Origin: Cenococcum geophilum 1.58
Taxonomy: Eukaryota > Ascomycota > Dothideomycetes > Gloniales > Gloniaceae
DNA: 64,000 nucleotides
Assembly (NCBI GenBank): GCA_001692895.1
Contig: KV748182.1
Span: 1,120,341-1,184,340, forward strand
Direction: 5' to 3'
Position numbers and translations under genes: made by a program. Below the pieces are notes generated by a model. It was not told where the DNA came from, did not search any database, and saw nothing but the letters and a program-made list of their open reading frames with translations. Positions 11,321-22,990 of the stretch are shown here, piece after piece. Within the stretch, counting starts at the first letter, position 1. Each line of letters starts with the position of its first letter.

Positions 11321-12010
11321 TAATAGAGAGTATAAATTGAACTAATAGTAGCTAGTACTAAGAGTTGGTTTTATAAGCTTAAGCTTTAGCTAAGCGGATT
11401 TCTATAACCCTAGGATAATAATCTCTTTAGTATAATAGTTAGATTTATTAGAACTTAGGGAACTAACTTTAAGTTACCTACTTATTTTGTGTTATAAGCT
11501 ATTCTTTATACTCGGATATATTTAGTAATAGATTTAGGGGTTAAATCTACTTTAAAGCTCCTAGAGCTCTATAAACGCTAAACTTAAATAGGACTAACGG
11601 TTACCTATAAAGGTTAGTACTCTAGCTCTAGTCTAGTCTAGTCTAAATTAGCTTCAGTCTAATAAGATTACTAAATATATTAGAGTCTATCTATAACCCT
11701 AAGATTAAGCTAATACTAGTATTCTAAATCTAATAACTATATATTACAGCGATAGCAAAACTTGGTAGAACTTAGTAGAACTTAGTTAGTAGAACTTTAC
11801 AGTCCTCCGTACTAGCAAGTTGCTATAAATTGCTGTATATTGCGGTTACGTAACGCGAAGATCTTATAAAACATTAAGCGGCGCTACTCTTTTTCTCCTT
11901 TCCTTTCTTTAGCTTTAGATCTTCGTTTATAGACAATCTAATTATATAGGCTTGCGCGTCCCTCTTACCGTGCTCGTACCTTAATTAACTAAGTCGCTAA
12001 TACCGTGTAT

Positions 12011-13149
12011 GCTTAATATTCTAAGAAATTAAGGAGACTCTTCGCTGTGTCTAAAATAGTAAGGTAGTAGATTGTTATAGTAATTTAATAATCGTTAGTT
12101 AATCTCTTTAATGGTATATTAATATTTAATACTAAATTCTTATTAAGCCTCTATATAAATATAAGGTGCGAACCGCGTATAACTAAGGTCTTAGCCGAAA
12201 TACACGCCTAGATATTACCTAAAATAGATACCTTATATCTTAGCCGGGTACTATATATCGTCCCTATATTACGTATAATATAGTATATATCTCTAATACT
12301 TAGTAAAATCTATAAAACTGGCTATTTTTATATATTCTCTTTTAATAACTAATATATTTTAGTATTAAACATATCGCATTTATATTAAACGTTTAATATT
12401 GTTGACCTAAATTAGGTTATCTTATTATCGACTTAGAAATCTCCTATTGATTTAGTTATTGACTTAGTTACCTACCCCTTATTTTTATTGCCATCCCCCT
12501 ACCCCCTTCTCGTTCTTGTTTCCTATACCTTTCTTATATATATATAGAGACTCTTAGAGCTATATTTAATAGATAGAGTCCTTATTCTTTTTTTATAATT
12601 AGTGCACGGATATCCAATTAATAAATATTTAATATTTAGTACTAGTGGCACCACTATACCTCTCGTTAACAGTATATTAAAAGTCTATCTTTAGTTTTAG
12701 TGGCTTGGTTATAGGTATATAAGAGTATATATATTAAATCCCGTAAGAGTCGCAATAGAGTTATAATTACTCTGTCTTTTTAGCCTTTAGTAATATAGAG
12801 CGGGATAAGTTATAAGGCAATTACCTTTATAAGTTTAATATTTATTAATGCTAGTCCTTTTTATATAATGCTTTAATTATATCTATATAAATAAAAGAGT
12901 ATATAAATCGGTCTACGTGCGGGGAAATTAGTAGCCATTATTTTAAGTGCCTACTTGGTGTATATTAAGCTTTAAAGTAAGCTATATTATTAGAATAAAG
13001 GAGGAAATAGAATATGTACGGTTTAGTATTGCTCTTAACTATTCTGCCTAAAGTAATAGAGTTAGATCCTTACTAAATGGTTATATAAGCGTAATATACC
13101 TTAGTGAGAACAGATATATCTTTAGATACGCTGCGAGCCTTAAACTAAT
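12011..13149. other. AT-rich RIP-type stretch, no gene recognised
   Basis: No domain found in six frames. A polypyrimidine-rich part lies at about 12490-12540. The text gtatataagagtatatatattaaatcccg (about 12715) resembles 23229-23257, upstream of gypsy-1's gag. Confidence 0.4.
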
Positions 13150-14190
13150 TTATATTTACTAATTCTTATACTTTGTCCACTATTATATATTTAATCTTCT
13201 ACCTTTTTCCTACTGCTCTTCTAGGGCTTATACACGCTTAGAATAAACAACTTACGGTAGTTTCTAACGGAGTTTTATAGGAAGTAATGGATATCCTCGC
13301 GGATATGTCTCTTGCAGTGATCCGGGCTTTAACGATAATATAATGACTTATCTTTTACCACCTTTAGCTTTAGAAAGGATAAGGGTAAATGGCTTAGATC
13401 TTTTATATACTCTAATATAGAGAACCGCTAACTAAACTGTAATATTTCCGCGACTTAATATATTACTAGGAGCTTATATAGCTATAAAGTACCTTAAAAA
13501 TAAATATATTATACTACTGTAAACCTAGCTAGGTAAGCCAAAAGTAGGTAGAATAGTCTATGTATTTAGTATATCTTAGCCAAGTAATAGTAAAGTATTA
13601 GTAGACGTCCTATAGTGGATATTTAACGGTACTAGCGGTAACCAGAAAGGGAAACTATTAACTACTTAAAATTTTAATAATAATAGATGTTATCAAATTA
13701 ATAATGGTAGTATTTCTATAATACGTTAGAATTAGTTTCCCGACCCTATCTCTAGCTAACTAAGGTCTACCTATAAACAATAGTGCAAGACTAATCTATT
13801 AGTACCTACGGATCTGTAGACTAATTCCACGTATACTATATACTGGGTTTAGCAATAGCCAACAGAGCCTAGCGTGTTAGGGTTACCTAGCGGTAAAGAT
13901 AAGCATTATATAATATGCTCCGACCTTAGTATTATTGCTAGCGTACTTTAGAATAGCCCTTTAAACCTACTTCCCTAGTAAGACCCTTAAAGTAACGCTA
14001 TTCCTAATTTCTAGTCCCGTATAGTATACACTACCAACCCCCTCTTAACTAGTATTATTGCATCTTCCTTATCTTAGTTAGCTGTTTCTAAATAATTGTA
14101 AATATAATGCTATAATATATATCTCTTTATATTCTTTATTTTACTTAGACCTTCGGGATAACACCAGAACTATAATATTCCCTACTCTAA
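13150..14190 (+). pseudogene. Decayed gene for a small secreted fungal protein (DUF7492-like)
   Basis: A hydrophobic segment (IIYLIFYLFPTALLGLI, about 13180-13232) is followed by His-Ala-stop(Trp)-Asn-Lys-Gln-Leu (His codon 13233). This resembles a signal peptide cleaved just before an N-terminal His. Then follow NGYPRGYVSCSDPGFN (about 13287), YLLPPLALERIR, KLLTT-NFNNNRCYQINNG (about 13650), LVPTDL-TNSTYTIYWV (about 13800), and LPSGKDKHYIICSDL (about 13880). The pattern matches fungal secreted proteins I recall as DUF7492; the name is from memory. Stops fall at Gln/Trp positions. One frame break near 13273 (gttttatagga) is explained by a single lost T. The His start could mean a copper-oxygenase-like fold, but that is inference. 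No neighbouring gene gives context. Confidence 0.6.
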
Positions 14191-15399
14191 AGGGAGTAAA
14201 TAAGATAAAAAATAATAATATATACGCTCTAATAGATAGAGTCTATATCCGGTAAATAGAGTTTAATAAAGCGTTTGCATCTAATTCTCTAGCATACTAA
14301 ACTATTAATGTATTAATTTTCCTGTATCTCTAGTTATCTTGTTAATTTATCTATTATAGATAAGTTTGGGTATTTATACGGGATATCTATAGGACTAAGA
14401 ATTAGTAATAGTAATAAACGTCTAGTTAATTCTAGAGTAATAATATAATAATTGTGTAATAGAAAGTCTTTGCGTCTAATAACTATAAAAAGGGGCTCTT
14501 TGCCAACTAAATAATATAGTTTAGGATTCTATAGCTTATAAAGAAAACGAACTTACCCTATCCCAACTTACTTTTGCTCTTCCTAGTATGCTTAAAGAAT
14601 ATTTATAAATAGTAGTTATATGGACCTTTTCGGGAAGAGGATTAGGAAGATATAAATGTAAATTAATTAAGGGAGAAGTTAAAATAGGCGTGGGGATTAT
14701 ATAGACCCTGAAAATTAGCCGAGACTTCTCTATAGAGCGTTATTAATATAGCACAGCTTAGAATATAAGTGGCTTTTTAGTAATAGATGGCTGTATCTTG
14801 CCCTAATTAATTAGAGCTCTTTATCTAACAAACATGTATAAAATATTATATAATTGGCCCAGACTGCTAGAGTTTATATTCTAAAGAAACGCCGCTTTTA
14901 AGGCTTGGAATCTAGCGTAGTTTTACTAGATTGTTCTAAGGTATAAGTATAAAGTAAGCTAGCGGAGAGGGGCTAGGGTTATTAGTATTCCTAATAATAG
15001 GTATTACTCTTACGTATAAAGATTTACTATATAGGGTGTAAGCTTCTTACGACCTTTTAACCTCCTATATGTATTAGCAGTGCAGCTAGGTATACTTATA
15101 TTCTTTTATATACTAAAGCAACAGAAGAGGTCGGTTAGATATTTAGAGATATACTAACTAGAAAATAAACGGTGCTTTAGTGCTAGGCCATCTAGATAAT
15201 AGGAATTTATAGAGATAGGCCATGCGCTTTAACGACCCTTGGCATAGTGTTAATTTCTATATTAGTAATAACTTGCAGATAATATATTAGAGACACGTTT
15301 ATAAAAGTATAGTTTAGTAAATTAAGCTTTAGGAAACTACTTAGAGTCCTCTAAGCAACCAGTAATTATAATTTATTAAAATTAGTAAGCGCTATACAA
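14191..15399. other. AT-rich RIP-type stretch, no gene recognised
   Basis: A partly open + strand stretch around 14740-14950 reads YKWLFSNRWLYLALIN and ARVYILKKRRF, but I cannot assign it. The rest shows only TA-rich decayed sequence. Confidence 0.35.
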
Positions 15400-15823
15400 A
15401 CTACTATTTCCTCTTGCCCCTTTAGCATTCTTTAGTAGATTATACTAAAACGAAATTATATTTTCTTTTTAATGCTATAGTGTAAGGGCGTGAAGAGACT
15501 TCGGGGAAGATTCGAAGGAACGATATATATTCTATCTAAATCTAAGGGTATATAGCTCTCGCTAAGAATAAGACGTTGCGTAAAGAGGAGAAGGGAATAA
15601 CAAGAGAGTTATATATTAAATAGTTAGGGTCTTAGTAGTCGATACATGCGCATATATATACGCGGTCTTTAACTAACTTTAATAGAATTTAACTAATCTA
15701 GTAGAACTTAGTAGAGGTTAATTAAGCTAGCATAATTCGGTAGAATTTGGTTAAAGCGTTAGAATTTATCTATTAAGTATTTTACTAAGACATTCCTACT
15801 ATAACTGGGCTAGTCCTATTATA
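15400..15823 (-). repeat. Probable gypsy-1 3' LTR (left edge uncertain)
   Basis: On the - strand a purine tract (ctaaagggggaggtac, 15824-15839) follows the chromodomain and 3' non-coding region. The next bases, TATAATAGGACTAGCCC, look like a RIPed TG start of an LTR running toward lower coordinates. I could not find the second LTR, so the length is a guess. It contains decamer repeats of the gtagaattt type (15690-15770). Confidence 0.45.
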
Positions 15824-15939
15824 GTACCTCCCCCTTTAGCCGAAGGTCTAAAACAATTTAATTTGGTTAAGACTTTATAACTTATTACGTTTTTATATAT
15901 TTGTATTAGGTAGTAGTATAGCGTTTTACCAGTTCTAAT

Positions 15940-16090
15940 CATAAATAGACTAATTAGGATTTTCTATCCCTAGGATAAGAAATCGCTATTAGCTTAGTTA
16001 AGGCGGTAAGCAGAACTAATATCTTTATAGTAGGTCTTAGCAAAGCAAATCTAACTAATTAGACAACTTTAACCGCTAGTTAAAGTTCTT
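15940..16090 (-). repeat. Palindromic module P1-P2 in gypsy-1 3' region
   Basis: P1 (16048-16090) reads, on the - strand, gaactttaactagcggttaaagttgtctaattagttagatt in two adjoining parts and matches copia-1 8629-8670 almost base for base. P2 (15940-16010) contains ctaattaggattttctatccctaggataagaaatcgctattagctta. Relative to the element, P2 is in the opposite orientation to that in copia-1. Confidence 0.75.
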
Positions 16091-16239
16091 TAATATCTTA
16101 CGTATTATATAACCGTGTTATAAGCGTTATAATATATTTTAAGTCCTTTTTAATTTTAAGCTTCCTACTATCGTGTTTAGTGTATTTATATTAGGTGGTA
16201 ATTATTTACTTTTATATCGTATTTATCTAGCTAAAGTAG

Positions 16240-19200
16240 GCCGTAAAGAATAGTCCTTATAGAATTCTTTTACTAGGGAAGGCGTATTAGTTTTAATTTG
16301 CTTATAAGGTTCCTAGGTTTATATTTTATATTTTTCCTATTTAATAAGAAGTTTAAATTATTTAGACTATGTTTTTCTATTATATATTATTAATTAAGTT
16401 AATAAAGTAAGAACTATTACCGTTGTTAATAATTATAGGAGGTAGTAGTAGCACTTCACGAGTTATAGGTTTACTTTTTAAGGGTTATAGTAAGTTTATA
16501 TAAAATATTAGATATATTTTTATCTTAGTCGGCAGTTTAAGTTTATAAGTGTATAGACTTAGTTTCTTCTTAATTTAGTATAGGCCCGTAAACTTTTAGT
16601 CTAGTTTCTTTAAGGGTCGTTAAGTCTTTAGGTTTTATATATTTAGGTAAACTATATTACCTTCCTTAAAGTCCTATATAAGAGCTCGTCCTTTATTTAT
16701 ATGCTATTGCTATACTATTTAAGCGTACGCTAATTCACTTTATAATAATTCCGTTAACTACTTTATTTAATTAATAAAGTTATACGCATTAATTAGTTAA
16801 ATCCTCTTAATTATAGATTCTATTATATTAATTTTAGGTTATAGTTTAAATCTAAGTTAAGGGTCTTATCTATAGGTTACATAGAACGGCGTTACGCCTA
16901 TTAATTTATTTCTTATATTATTTGCAGTAAACTTAGCTAAAGATAGCCACTTTTCCTAGTCGTCTTGTAGGTAGGAACAGTATATTTATAGGTATTATTC
17001 TATAATTACGTTCGCAATTTTAATTTAACTATCTATCTCTAGATAAAATGCAGTTAAGAGTTATATTTATATACTTAATCGTTTATATAAAGCTTTCTAG
17101 AAGTCTAAAATAAACTAGCTTCCGTAGTTAGATATTATTAAATTAGAAAGTCTATATAGCTTAAAGACGTACTTAATAAAATATTTAGCTACTAATATTA
17201 CATTAATTAAGTCTATAGGAATTATATATCGCATTTTTATAAGACGGTTAATAACTACTATAATATTTATAAACCTATTACTATTAGGCAGGTTAACTAC
17301 AAAGTTAATTAAAATATCTTACTATCTTTATATTAGAATTAGTAACGGTTAAAGTACTCTTTACTTCTTTATATAAGGGGTCTTCCTATATATATTTATT
17401 CCGTATACTTAAACATATTTTCATATATGGTTATATATTATAGGCTAGTAATATACTTATTAGATAATCTTATACGTCTTTATATAGCTAGGATGCCCTA
17501 CTATAGGGGAATTATATATAAATTCGAGTATCTTAAATTATAAGGGTTTAGAATTTGGGCTTACTATTTTCTATTAATAATATAACTAATTATTATAGAT
17601 TTCGTATTTAGCGAGTGTAATATTCTTATATTACCGTTTTTCTATTTAAATCGTTTTTATTACATTTGCTATTTAGGGGTTATTCTTATATTTATGTTCT
17701 ATTAATTTATTAATTTTTATATCCCACTTATTAATTTCTAATTTATTCCTATTAAGCTCCGCATTTAAAAATATAAGGTATCTATTCACTTGCTCGCAGA
17801 GATAGAGATATATTCTAAATAATGTATTGTATTGGGGGGTGTAGGCCCGAGGAGAGGGTAATCATCTCAGCCTGCTGTATTGCATAGGTTCCCTACTGTC
17901 TCAAGCAGCGGTAGATGATTACACACTCATTGCCCCACTCGGGCCTACCGCAAGCCTAAGAGGCTGCAAAATCTATCTATAGGGTGGAGGGTGGGAAAGC
18001 GAAAAGCCGAAAGGCTGATTGTAATAGATATTAATGTTGCTGTTTGGAGGGAAGGCGTAACTTCGCTTTAAATAGACATTTTTATCTATTTACTTGCTTG
18101 TAGAGATAGAGATATATTCTAAATAATGTATTATATTGGGGGGTGTAGGCCCGAGGAGAGGGTAATTATCTCAGCCTGCTGTATTGCATAGGTTCCCTAC
18201 TATCTCAAGCAGCGGTAGATGATTACACACTCATTACCCCAAACAACGCGTACCGCCAGAAGGTAGTGGTACGAGGCCTGCGCCCAACAACCAATATAGA
18301 AGTAAGAATATATCATCTCTTTGCGCCCGTGGGGTATCGAAGACCGTTTAGGTAATCTCGCCTCAGCCTGCTATGCAGTGGTAGATAATTACTTACGTAC
18401 CGCCAAAACCTAGCGGTATAAGGCCTACGCCCAATAACCATAGAAGTAGGAATATATGTCGTCTCTTTATATAGAGTATCGTTAAAAACCGTTCGGGTAG
18501 GTAAATATCGAAGGCTATTAACGACGACGACGTAGGAAGCTAGAAAGCGTCAATTCAAAACCTGTTAAAAAACCCTATGGGAAAAATTATCAGGAAAGAC
18601 TACTTATTAATAGCTTATGGAAATCGCGAAGCTGTTCGTAATAAATTACAAGGCTATTCATAATAAATCGCGAAGCTGTTTATGGGTTCGCGATTCTCCA
18701 AGGGGTAAGACGTTTTATCGCGACGACAGCACAGCGCCGTATGGCATAGTATTATTGAGGCTATAAAACGAATAAACAACAAAATCTCTATCAAATAAGC
18801 CTTATTTCAAAGCGAAAAGCCAAAAGGCTAATTGTAATAGATATTGATGTTGCTGTTCGGAGGGAAGGCGTGACTTCGCTTTGAATAGACATTTTTATAG
18901 TTTTTTAAAGCGTTTAGGGGGGAGTAGAATTTATAATTAAGTTATAATCCGTTTGTTAGAGGGGTTTATAAATAAATTTTATAATTATTATATTAATAAG
19001 TTAAGCTTTTGGTTAAGTTTGCTAGGTTAGTATATAATCTTAAAGTTAAATTATAAAAGGTATTTAGCCTAACAAATTTAGTATTATATTAATTACTTTA
19101 TAGTTATAAAGTACTATAGGTTTTTATAGTCCGTTAATACGCATATTAGAAATAACAATTCTCTAAGTTCTAGACGCTATTATTTAAAGCATTTAATAAT

Positions 19201-21120
19201 TATAAGCAGTTCCTTATTATATATTTTATAGTTTAATTTAGTAGGGGTAAGTTTCCGGGAGAGAAAGGCTACTAGGCGCAGCTTACTATTCTTATTATAT
19301 TATAATAAAACTCCTTCTAGTATATAATTAGATAAGTCTATTTTAATAATATATTTAAGGTTTAGATTAAAGTAGGTAAGAATTAGAGTAGTTATAAAAT
19401 AATATTTTGGGTTATTAAAAGCTTATTTATATTTAGTAGTCTATTTAAATTTTATATTCTTCCTTATTAAGTTTACTAATAGCTAAATAATTTTTAAAAA
19501 GTAATTAATAAATTAATAATAGAAATTTATAAATCTTAGAAATCCTTAGATATTTTATATACTACTAGGACTTTCCTAGTTTATAATTGCTACAATTTTC
19601 TTAGGGTTTATTTTAATTCTATTATAGGATATAATTAGGCCTAAGTATATAACTTTAGACGTGTAAAACTTGCATTTTTTAATATCACATTATAAGACTG
19701 CGTCTTATAGGCATTTAAGGACTATTTAGATATACTTTTAATACCTAGAAAGCGAAGATAAATAGATAAAAATATTATTAATATACGCGGTAATAAATAC
19801 ATTAAGGAATTTGCGAAGCGTATTATTAACGTATTACTAAAATATACTAGGACCGTTCTTTACACTAAATAGTATTACTAGGTATTTAAAGAGTCCCTAT
19901 TATATACAGAAAGCTATATACTTCTTATCTCCTTTATAAATACGGATTTAATTAAAGGCAGTAACTATATTAAGCTTTATAAAGTATTATAATTTTAATA
20001 AGTAGTTAAGTATTTCTTAAAGCAGAGGAATTAGATATCGTTTTTAAATTATAATTATATTTAGGGCTTAATAATTAATATAAAACCTTAAGCCTCCTTT
20101 AGGTTTCTTAATAAATAGTATAAGTAAGGTAAATAGTAATTAACTAGGGCAAATAAATCCTTTCTTTAGGCACTCTTTAAGGTATTATTATATTATAAGC
20201 AGCTTTTCTCACAATATGCCGTATAATAGGCCGAACGCTAGCGTTATACTAGGTTTAAATTCTATCTTAAAATTATACTTATCTTAATACGGGGGTAGTT
20301 AGTCTATAAATTATTTTTTAAACGGAATTAATTAGATTGTAATATTCTTTAGGTATAAGAGGTTAGGGGTTAATATATTACTTTAGTTCCAACGCCTTCT
20401 TAATATCTTATAGTCTTGTTTTCTTATTAATAAATAAAAGGGTGCGGCTTATATTATATGAATTTTAAGGGGTTTTAATATATTATCTTCGCATTCTTTA
20501 CCGCGATTAGTAGTTATAACTTTATTATATTAGTTTAAGGTTTATAGTAAGGGTAATTTATATTATATTAAATTTAAATAGTTATATGCATATTTATAGG
20601 GCAAGTAGTATTTTAAGTAATAACTTTAGTAGTAGGTTGTACGGAATTTTAGTATTTCTTTAACCTAGCTAATTAAAGGGTTATGTTATTTTAGCTATCT
20701 ATATCTAAGTATTACCTTATAATGCTTTAAGGGTGTTATAAATAGGGAAATATATTTAAGGTATTTGCCTATCCACATCTTTATAAGAGCGTAGTGCGTT
20801 AGTTCGCCGTATATTAAAGGCTTACTATTAAAGCCTTATAGGCCTTAGGGCTTATTAAGTTTTTTTAAATTTAAGCGTTAGGTTTTTATATAGTTTGTAT
20901 TAATAAAGCCTATACTAGTAGCTCCGCTATCTATAAGGATTTATACTTCCTTCTATTTTCTAAGTATTTAAATTTTACTAAGTATATTAAGGGGGTTATA
21001 TTATATATTAGCGCTAGAAGAGCCTAGATACTTATACTCTTCTACTTCTTATTCTAAGGCGCAACTTAGCCCTAGGATAATTCGTTTTCTAAATTAATTA
21101 AAGATAAGATACTTTATAGT
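16240..21120 (-). pseudogene. gypsy-1 pol relic (PR/RT/RH/IN/chromodomain)
   Basis: Polyprotein for reverse transcription and integration. RT (about 20500 down to 19560) shows ECLKKGFICPS, KKPKGGLRFYINY, FIKLNIVTAFN and the catalytic motif as YINNIFIY (Asn codons 19774-19779; normally YLDD). RNase H spans about 19500-17720 and is split by the inserted element. Integrase shows KWLSLAKFTANN and GVTPFYVTY (about 16960-16870) and a basic tail with NIVYLN and FTGLY-I. A chromodomain-like segment (EPYEQI-type, TL-AN-N) lies at about 16400-16240. Nearly all stops are TAA/TAG at Gln/Trp. The protease is not clearly seen. Confidence 0.8.
17781..18896. mobile_element. Short non-autonomous element, two tandem forms, nearly free of RIP
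   Basis: Copy 1 (17781-18084, 304 bp) and copy 2 (18085-18896, 812 bp) share about 165 bp at the left (tctattYacttgctYg... to ...cactcattRcccc) and about 90 bp at the right (gcgaaaagcc...tagacattttta), with different middles. Copy 2's middle holds a duplicated block of about 150 bp (18250 and 18398) and repeated cgcgaagctgtt. Each copy is bordered by TA. A weak terminal inversion (tctattca) is visible. CA and TG are common here, unlike the surroundings, so it either arrived after RIP or was too short to be hit. It lies in gypsy-1 RNase H. It could be a MITE or SINE-like unit. No reading frame is seen. Confidence 0.6.
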
Positions 21121-21130
21121 ATTAGCCTAT

Positions 21131-21640
21131 AAACCCTAAGCCTTAAAGTTTCCTAGAAGTGGAGATCTAATACTATATTATGAATTCTAAATTTCCAGAT
21201 TTCCTACTACCTAGGAACTAGTGCTACGCTATAGATTTTAAACTTTAGAATTTTTCGTAATTGGAGATCTAGTGCTATATTGCGAATATTAAACCTTAGG
21301 CTTATCTAAAAGTTAAGACTTAGTATTGCACTATAAGCTCTAATACTTAGACTGCCCTAAGGATTTGGATTTAATACTATACTATAAGCTTTAATATCCG
21401 GATTGCTTTAAGGGCTAAGATCTAATAATATGCTATAAGCTCTAATATCTAGACTGTTTTAAGGGTTACAATACAGAGCTGCCTTATAAGCTATAATACC
21501 TAGCCTACCCTAGAGACTAGTTTCTAATACTATAGTATAAACTTAGATATCTAAGAGCTGTAGAGAGTTAATATCTATTATTATAGTATAGACCCTAATA
21601 TCTAAGAGGCCGATACTTAATATCTAATAATAACTAACGC
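21131..21640 (-). repeat. Tandem array, 51-bp (17-codon) unit, about ten copies
   Basis: Units begin at about 21131, 21184, 21235, 21286, 21337, 21388, 21439, 21490, 21541 and 21591. Spacing is exactly 51 bp for seven consecutive steps. On the - strand each unit reads roughly L-YSIRS-SLGQSGY-S, with TAG/TAA in Gln-like positions. The multiple-of-three period implies it was translated, between gag and pol of gypsy-1. Confidence 0.75.
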
Positions 21641-22990
21641 TAATTATTACCCTAGGGCTATTAATACCTAGCCTGGCTTTAAGATCCTAGATATCCGCCC
21701 TATATTAAAAACTAGACCCAACTATTACGTTACTAGGACTAATATCCATTATAGGGTGTTAATATACTTAGCCTAAAGGTGTTCTAATAGCTAAAGTTTA
21801 AGCTAGCTAGCTATGCGTTCCTACTAAACATAGGCTAAGAATGTAATAGTATTAGCAGCCCTATATGCGGATTTTCGGCAGATATTAATTAAGGTAGCTA
21901 GGCTACTTATGTTTATAGACATAAAGCTATTAATACTGTACGCCTCTCCGCTACCCTAGGCCGTAGTAATATCCGCTCTACGCTATCTTTTAATTTGCTT
22001 ACTAATGCTAATAGCTAGCTCTCTACCTAATTTGCCTTTTTTACCTCTGCTTAAATAAAGGTAATAAACTTATTTAGATTATTACCAAGCTAATTATACT
22101 TCTAATTAGGTAGGTTTTTCTTAAACGCCTTATAGCTAGTTATATACTAGGTGCAGCTATAAAGGGTAGTAATTTACTTATTAGATATAACGTAGCTTAA
22201 AGTTAAATTCTAAATAGTATACTAATATTTCTTCTCTATTTAGTTATAGAACTAGTTTTTTATGCTTATAGCAAAGGCCTTTTAGTATACCCCCCCTGGA
22301 ATCCCCTCTATATACAGCTTACGGATATTAAACTCTTTAAAAGCCCATAAAGTAGGATTATAGTTAGAGTAATAACCCTAGCTACTAGTAGATGGAGACT
22401 GTTCCTTACAGTTCTCTAATATAATCTTTTATAAGCAGCCCTTTTCCTTATTTATAAGAGTATATATATAATAGAAGAGAGCTGCTCTTTTCTTAGCTTT
22501 AGTCTTTAGACGCTACGCTAGCTTTTTTAGTAGAATATCCGTAGGTAAAACTACGGATGTTCCACCTAGACTAAGCTCTTACCCTATATTAGATATAAAT
22601 AGATTAAAATCTGCATTACTATATATGGATACTCTTAAAGATATATCACTAGTAAAATTAGCAGCCCTATCCTCTTATAGCACCTATTGCTCAATATAAT
22701 ATTTATAGCTAAGTTAACTTAGCTAAAATTAGAAGGCTTTACTAGTATAACCGCGATTTTTAGCTAGCCTGGTAATATTCTTATATAGACCTTTACACTA
22801 ATCCTTAATTAGAAATATCGCTATACCTATTTAATCACTACTATAAGTACCATATCTAAGTTATTGTTATATTATGTTAATAAACTTGTCTTTATATATA
22901 TAATACTGCGCGATATAGTTAATATTAGAAATATTAGCGCTATAGGTAAGCGCGTTAAAGGAGAATAAAATATAAATTTCTGAGTTAGGC
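21641..22990 (-). pseudogene. gypsy-1 gag-like relic
   Basis: One - strand frame stays in phase for over 1 kb with only TAA/TAG stops. Readable parts are ILLKKLA-RLKTKAKKRAA (about 22510), STSS-GYYSNYNPTLWAFK (about 22380) and LGNNLNKFITFI (about 22080). I assign it as gag from its position before the tandem array and RT; I do not recognise a capsid signature. The start is unclear. Confidence 0.5.

Larger units (their letters stand above)
10000..12010. repeat. Long inverted-repeat pair (fold-back structure)
   Basis: The left arm (10011-10133, gcaacttagttaat...gagagtagcgct) matches the reverse complement of the right arm (11881-12005) at most positions. A second, inner match pairs 10170-10235 with 11752-11855, containing repeats of ttctactaagttctgc / gtagaacttagtagaac. 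The 1.5 kb between the arms has no recognisable gene. It could be a MITE or fold-back element, or two solo LTRs in opposite orientation. Outer ends and any target duplication are not resolved. Confidence 0.6.
15824..22990 (-). mobile_element. Ty3/gypsy LTR retrotransposon with chromodomain (gypsy-1)
   Basis: Reading the - strand from high to low coordinates: gag, a 17-codon tandem array, RT, RNase H, integrase, a chromodomain-like tail, then a 3' non-coding region with palindromes. Gag-PR-RT-RH-IN order marks it as gypsy. It is heavily RIPed in all domains. A short non-autonomous element (17781-18896) sits within the RNase H region. No 5' LTR was found near 23 kb, so that end may be eroded. 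Confidence 0.8.
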
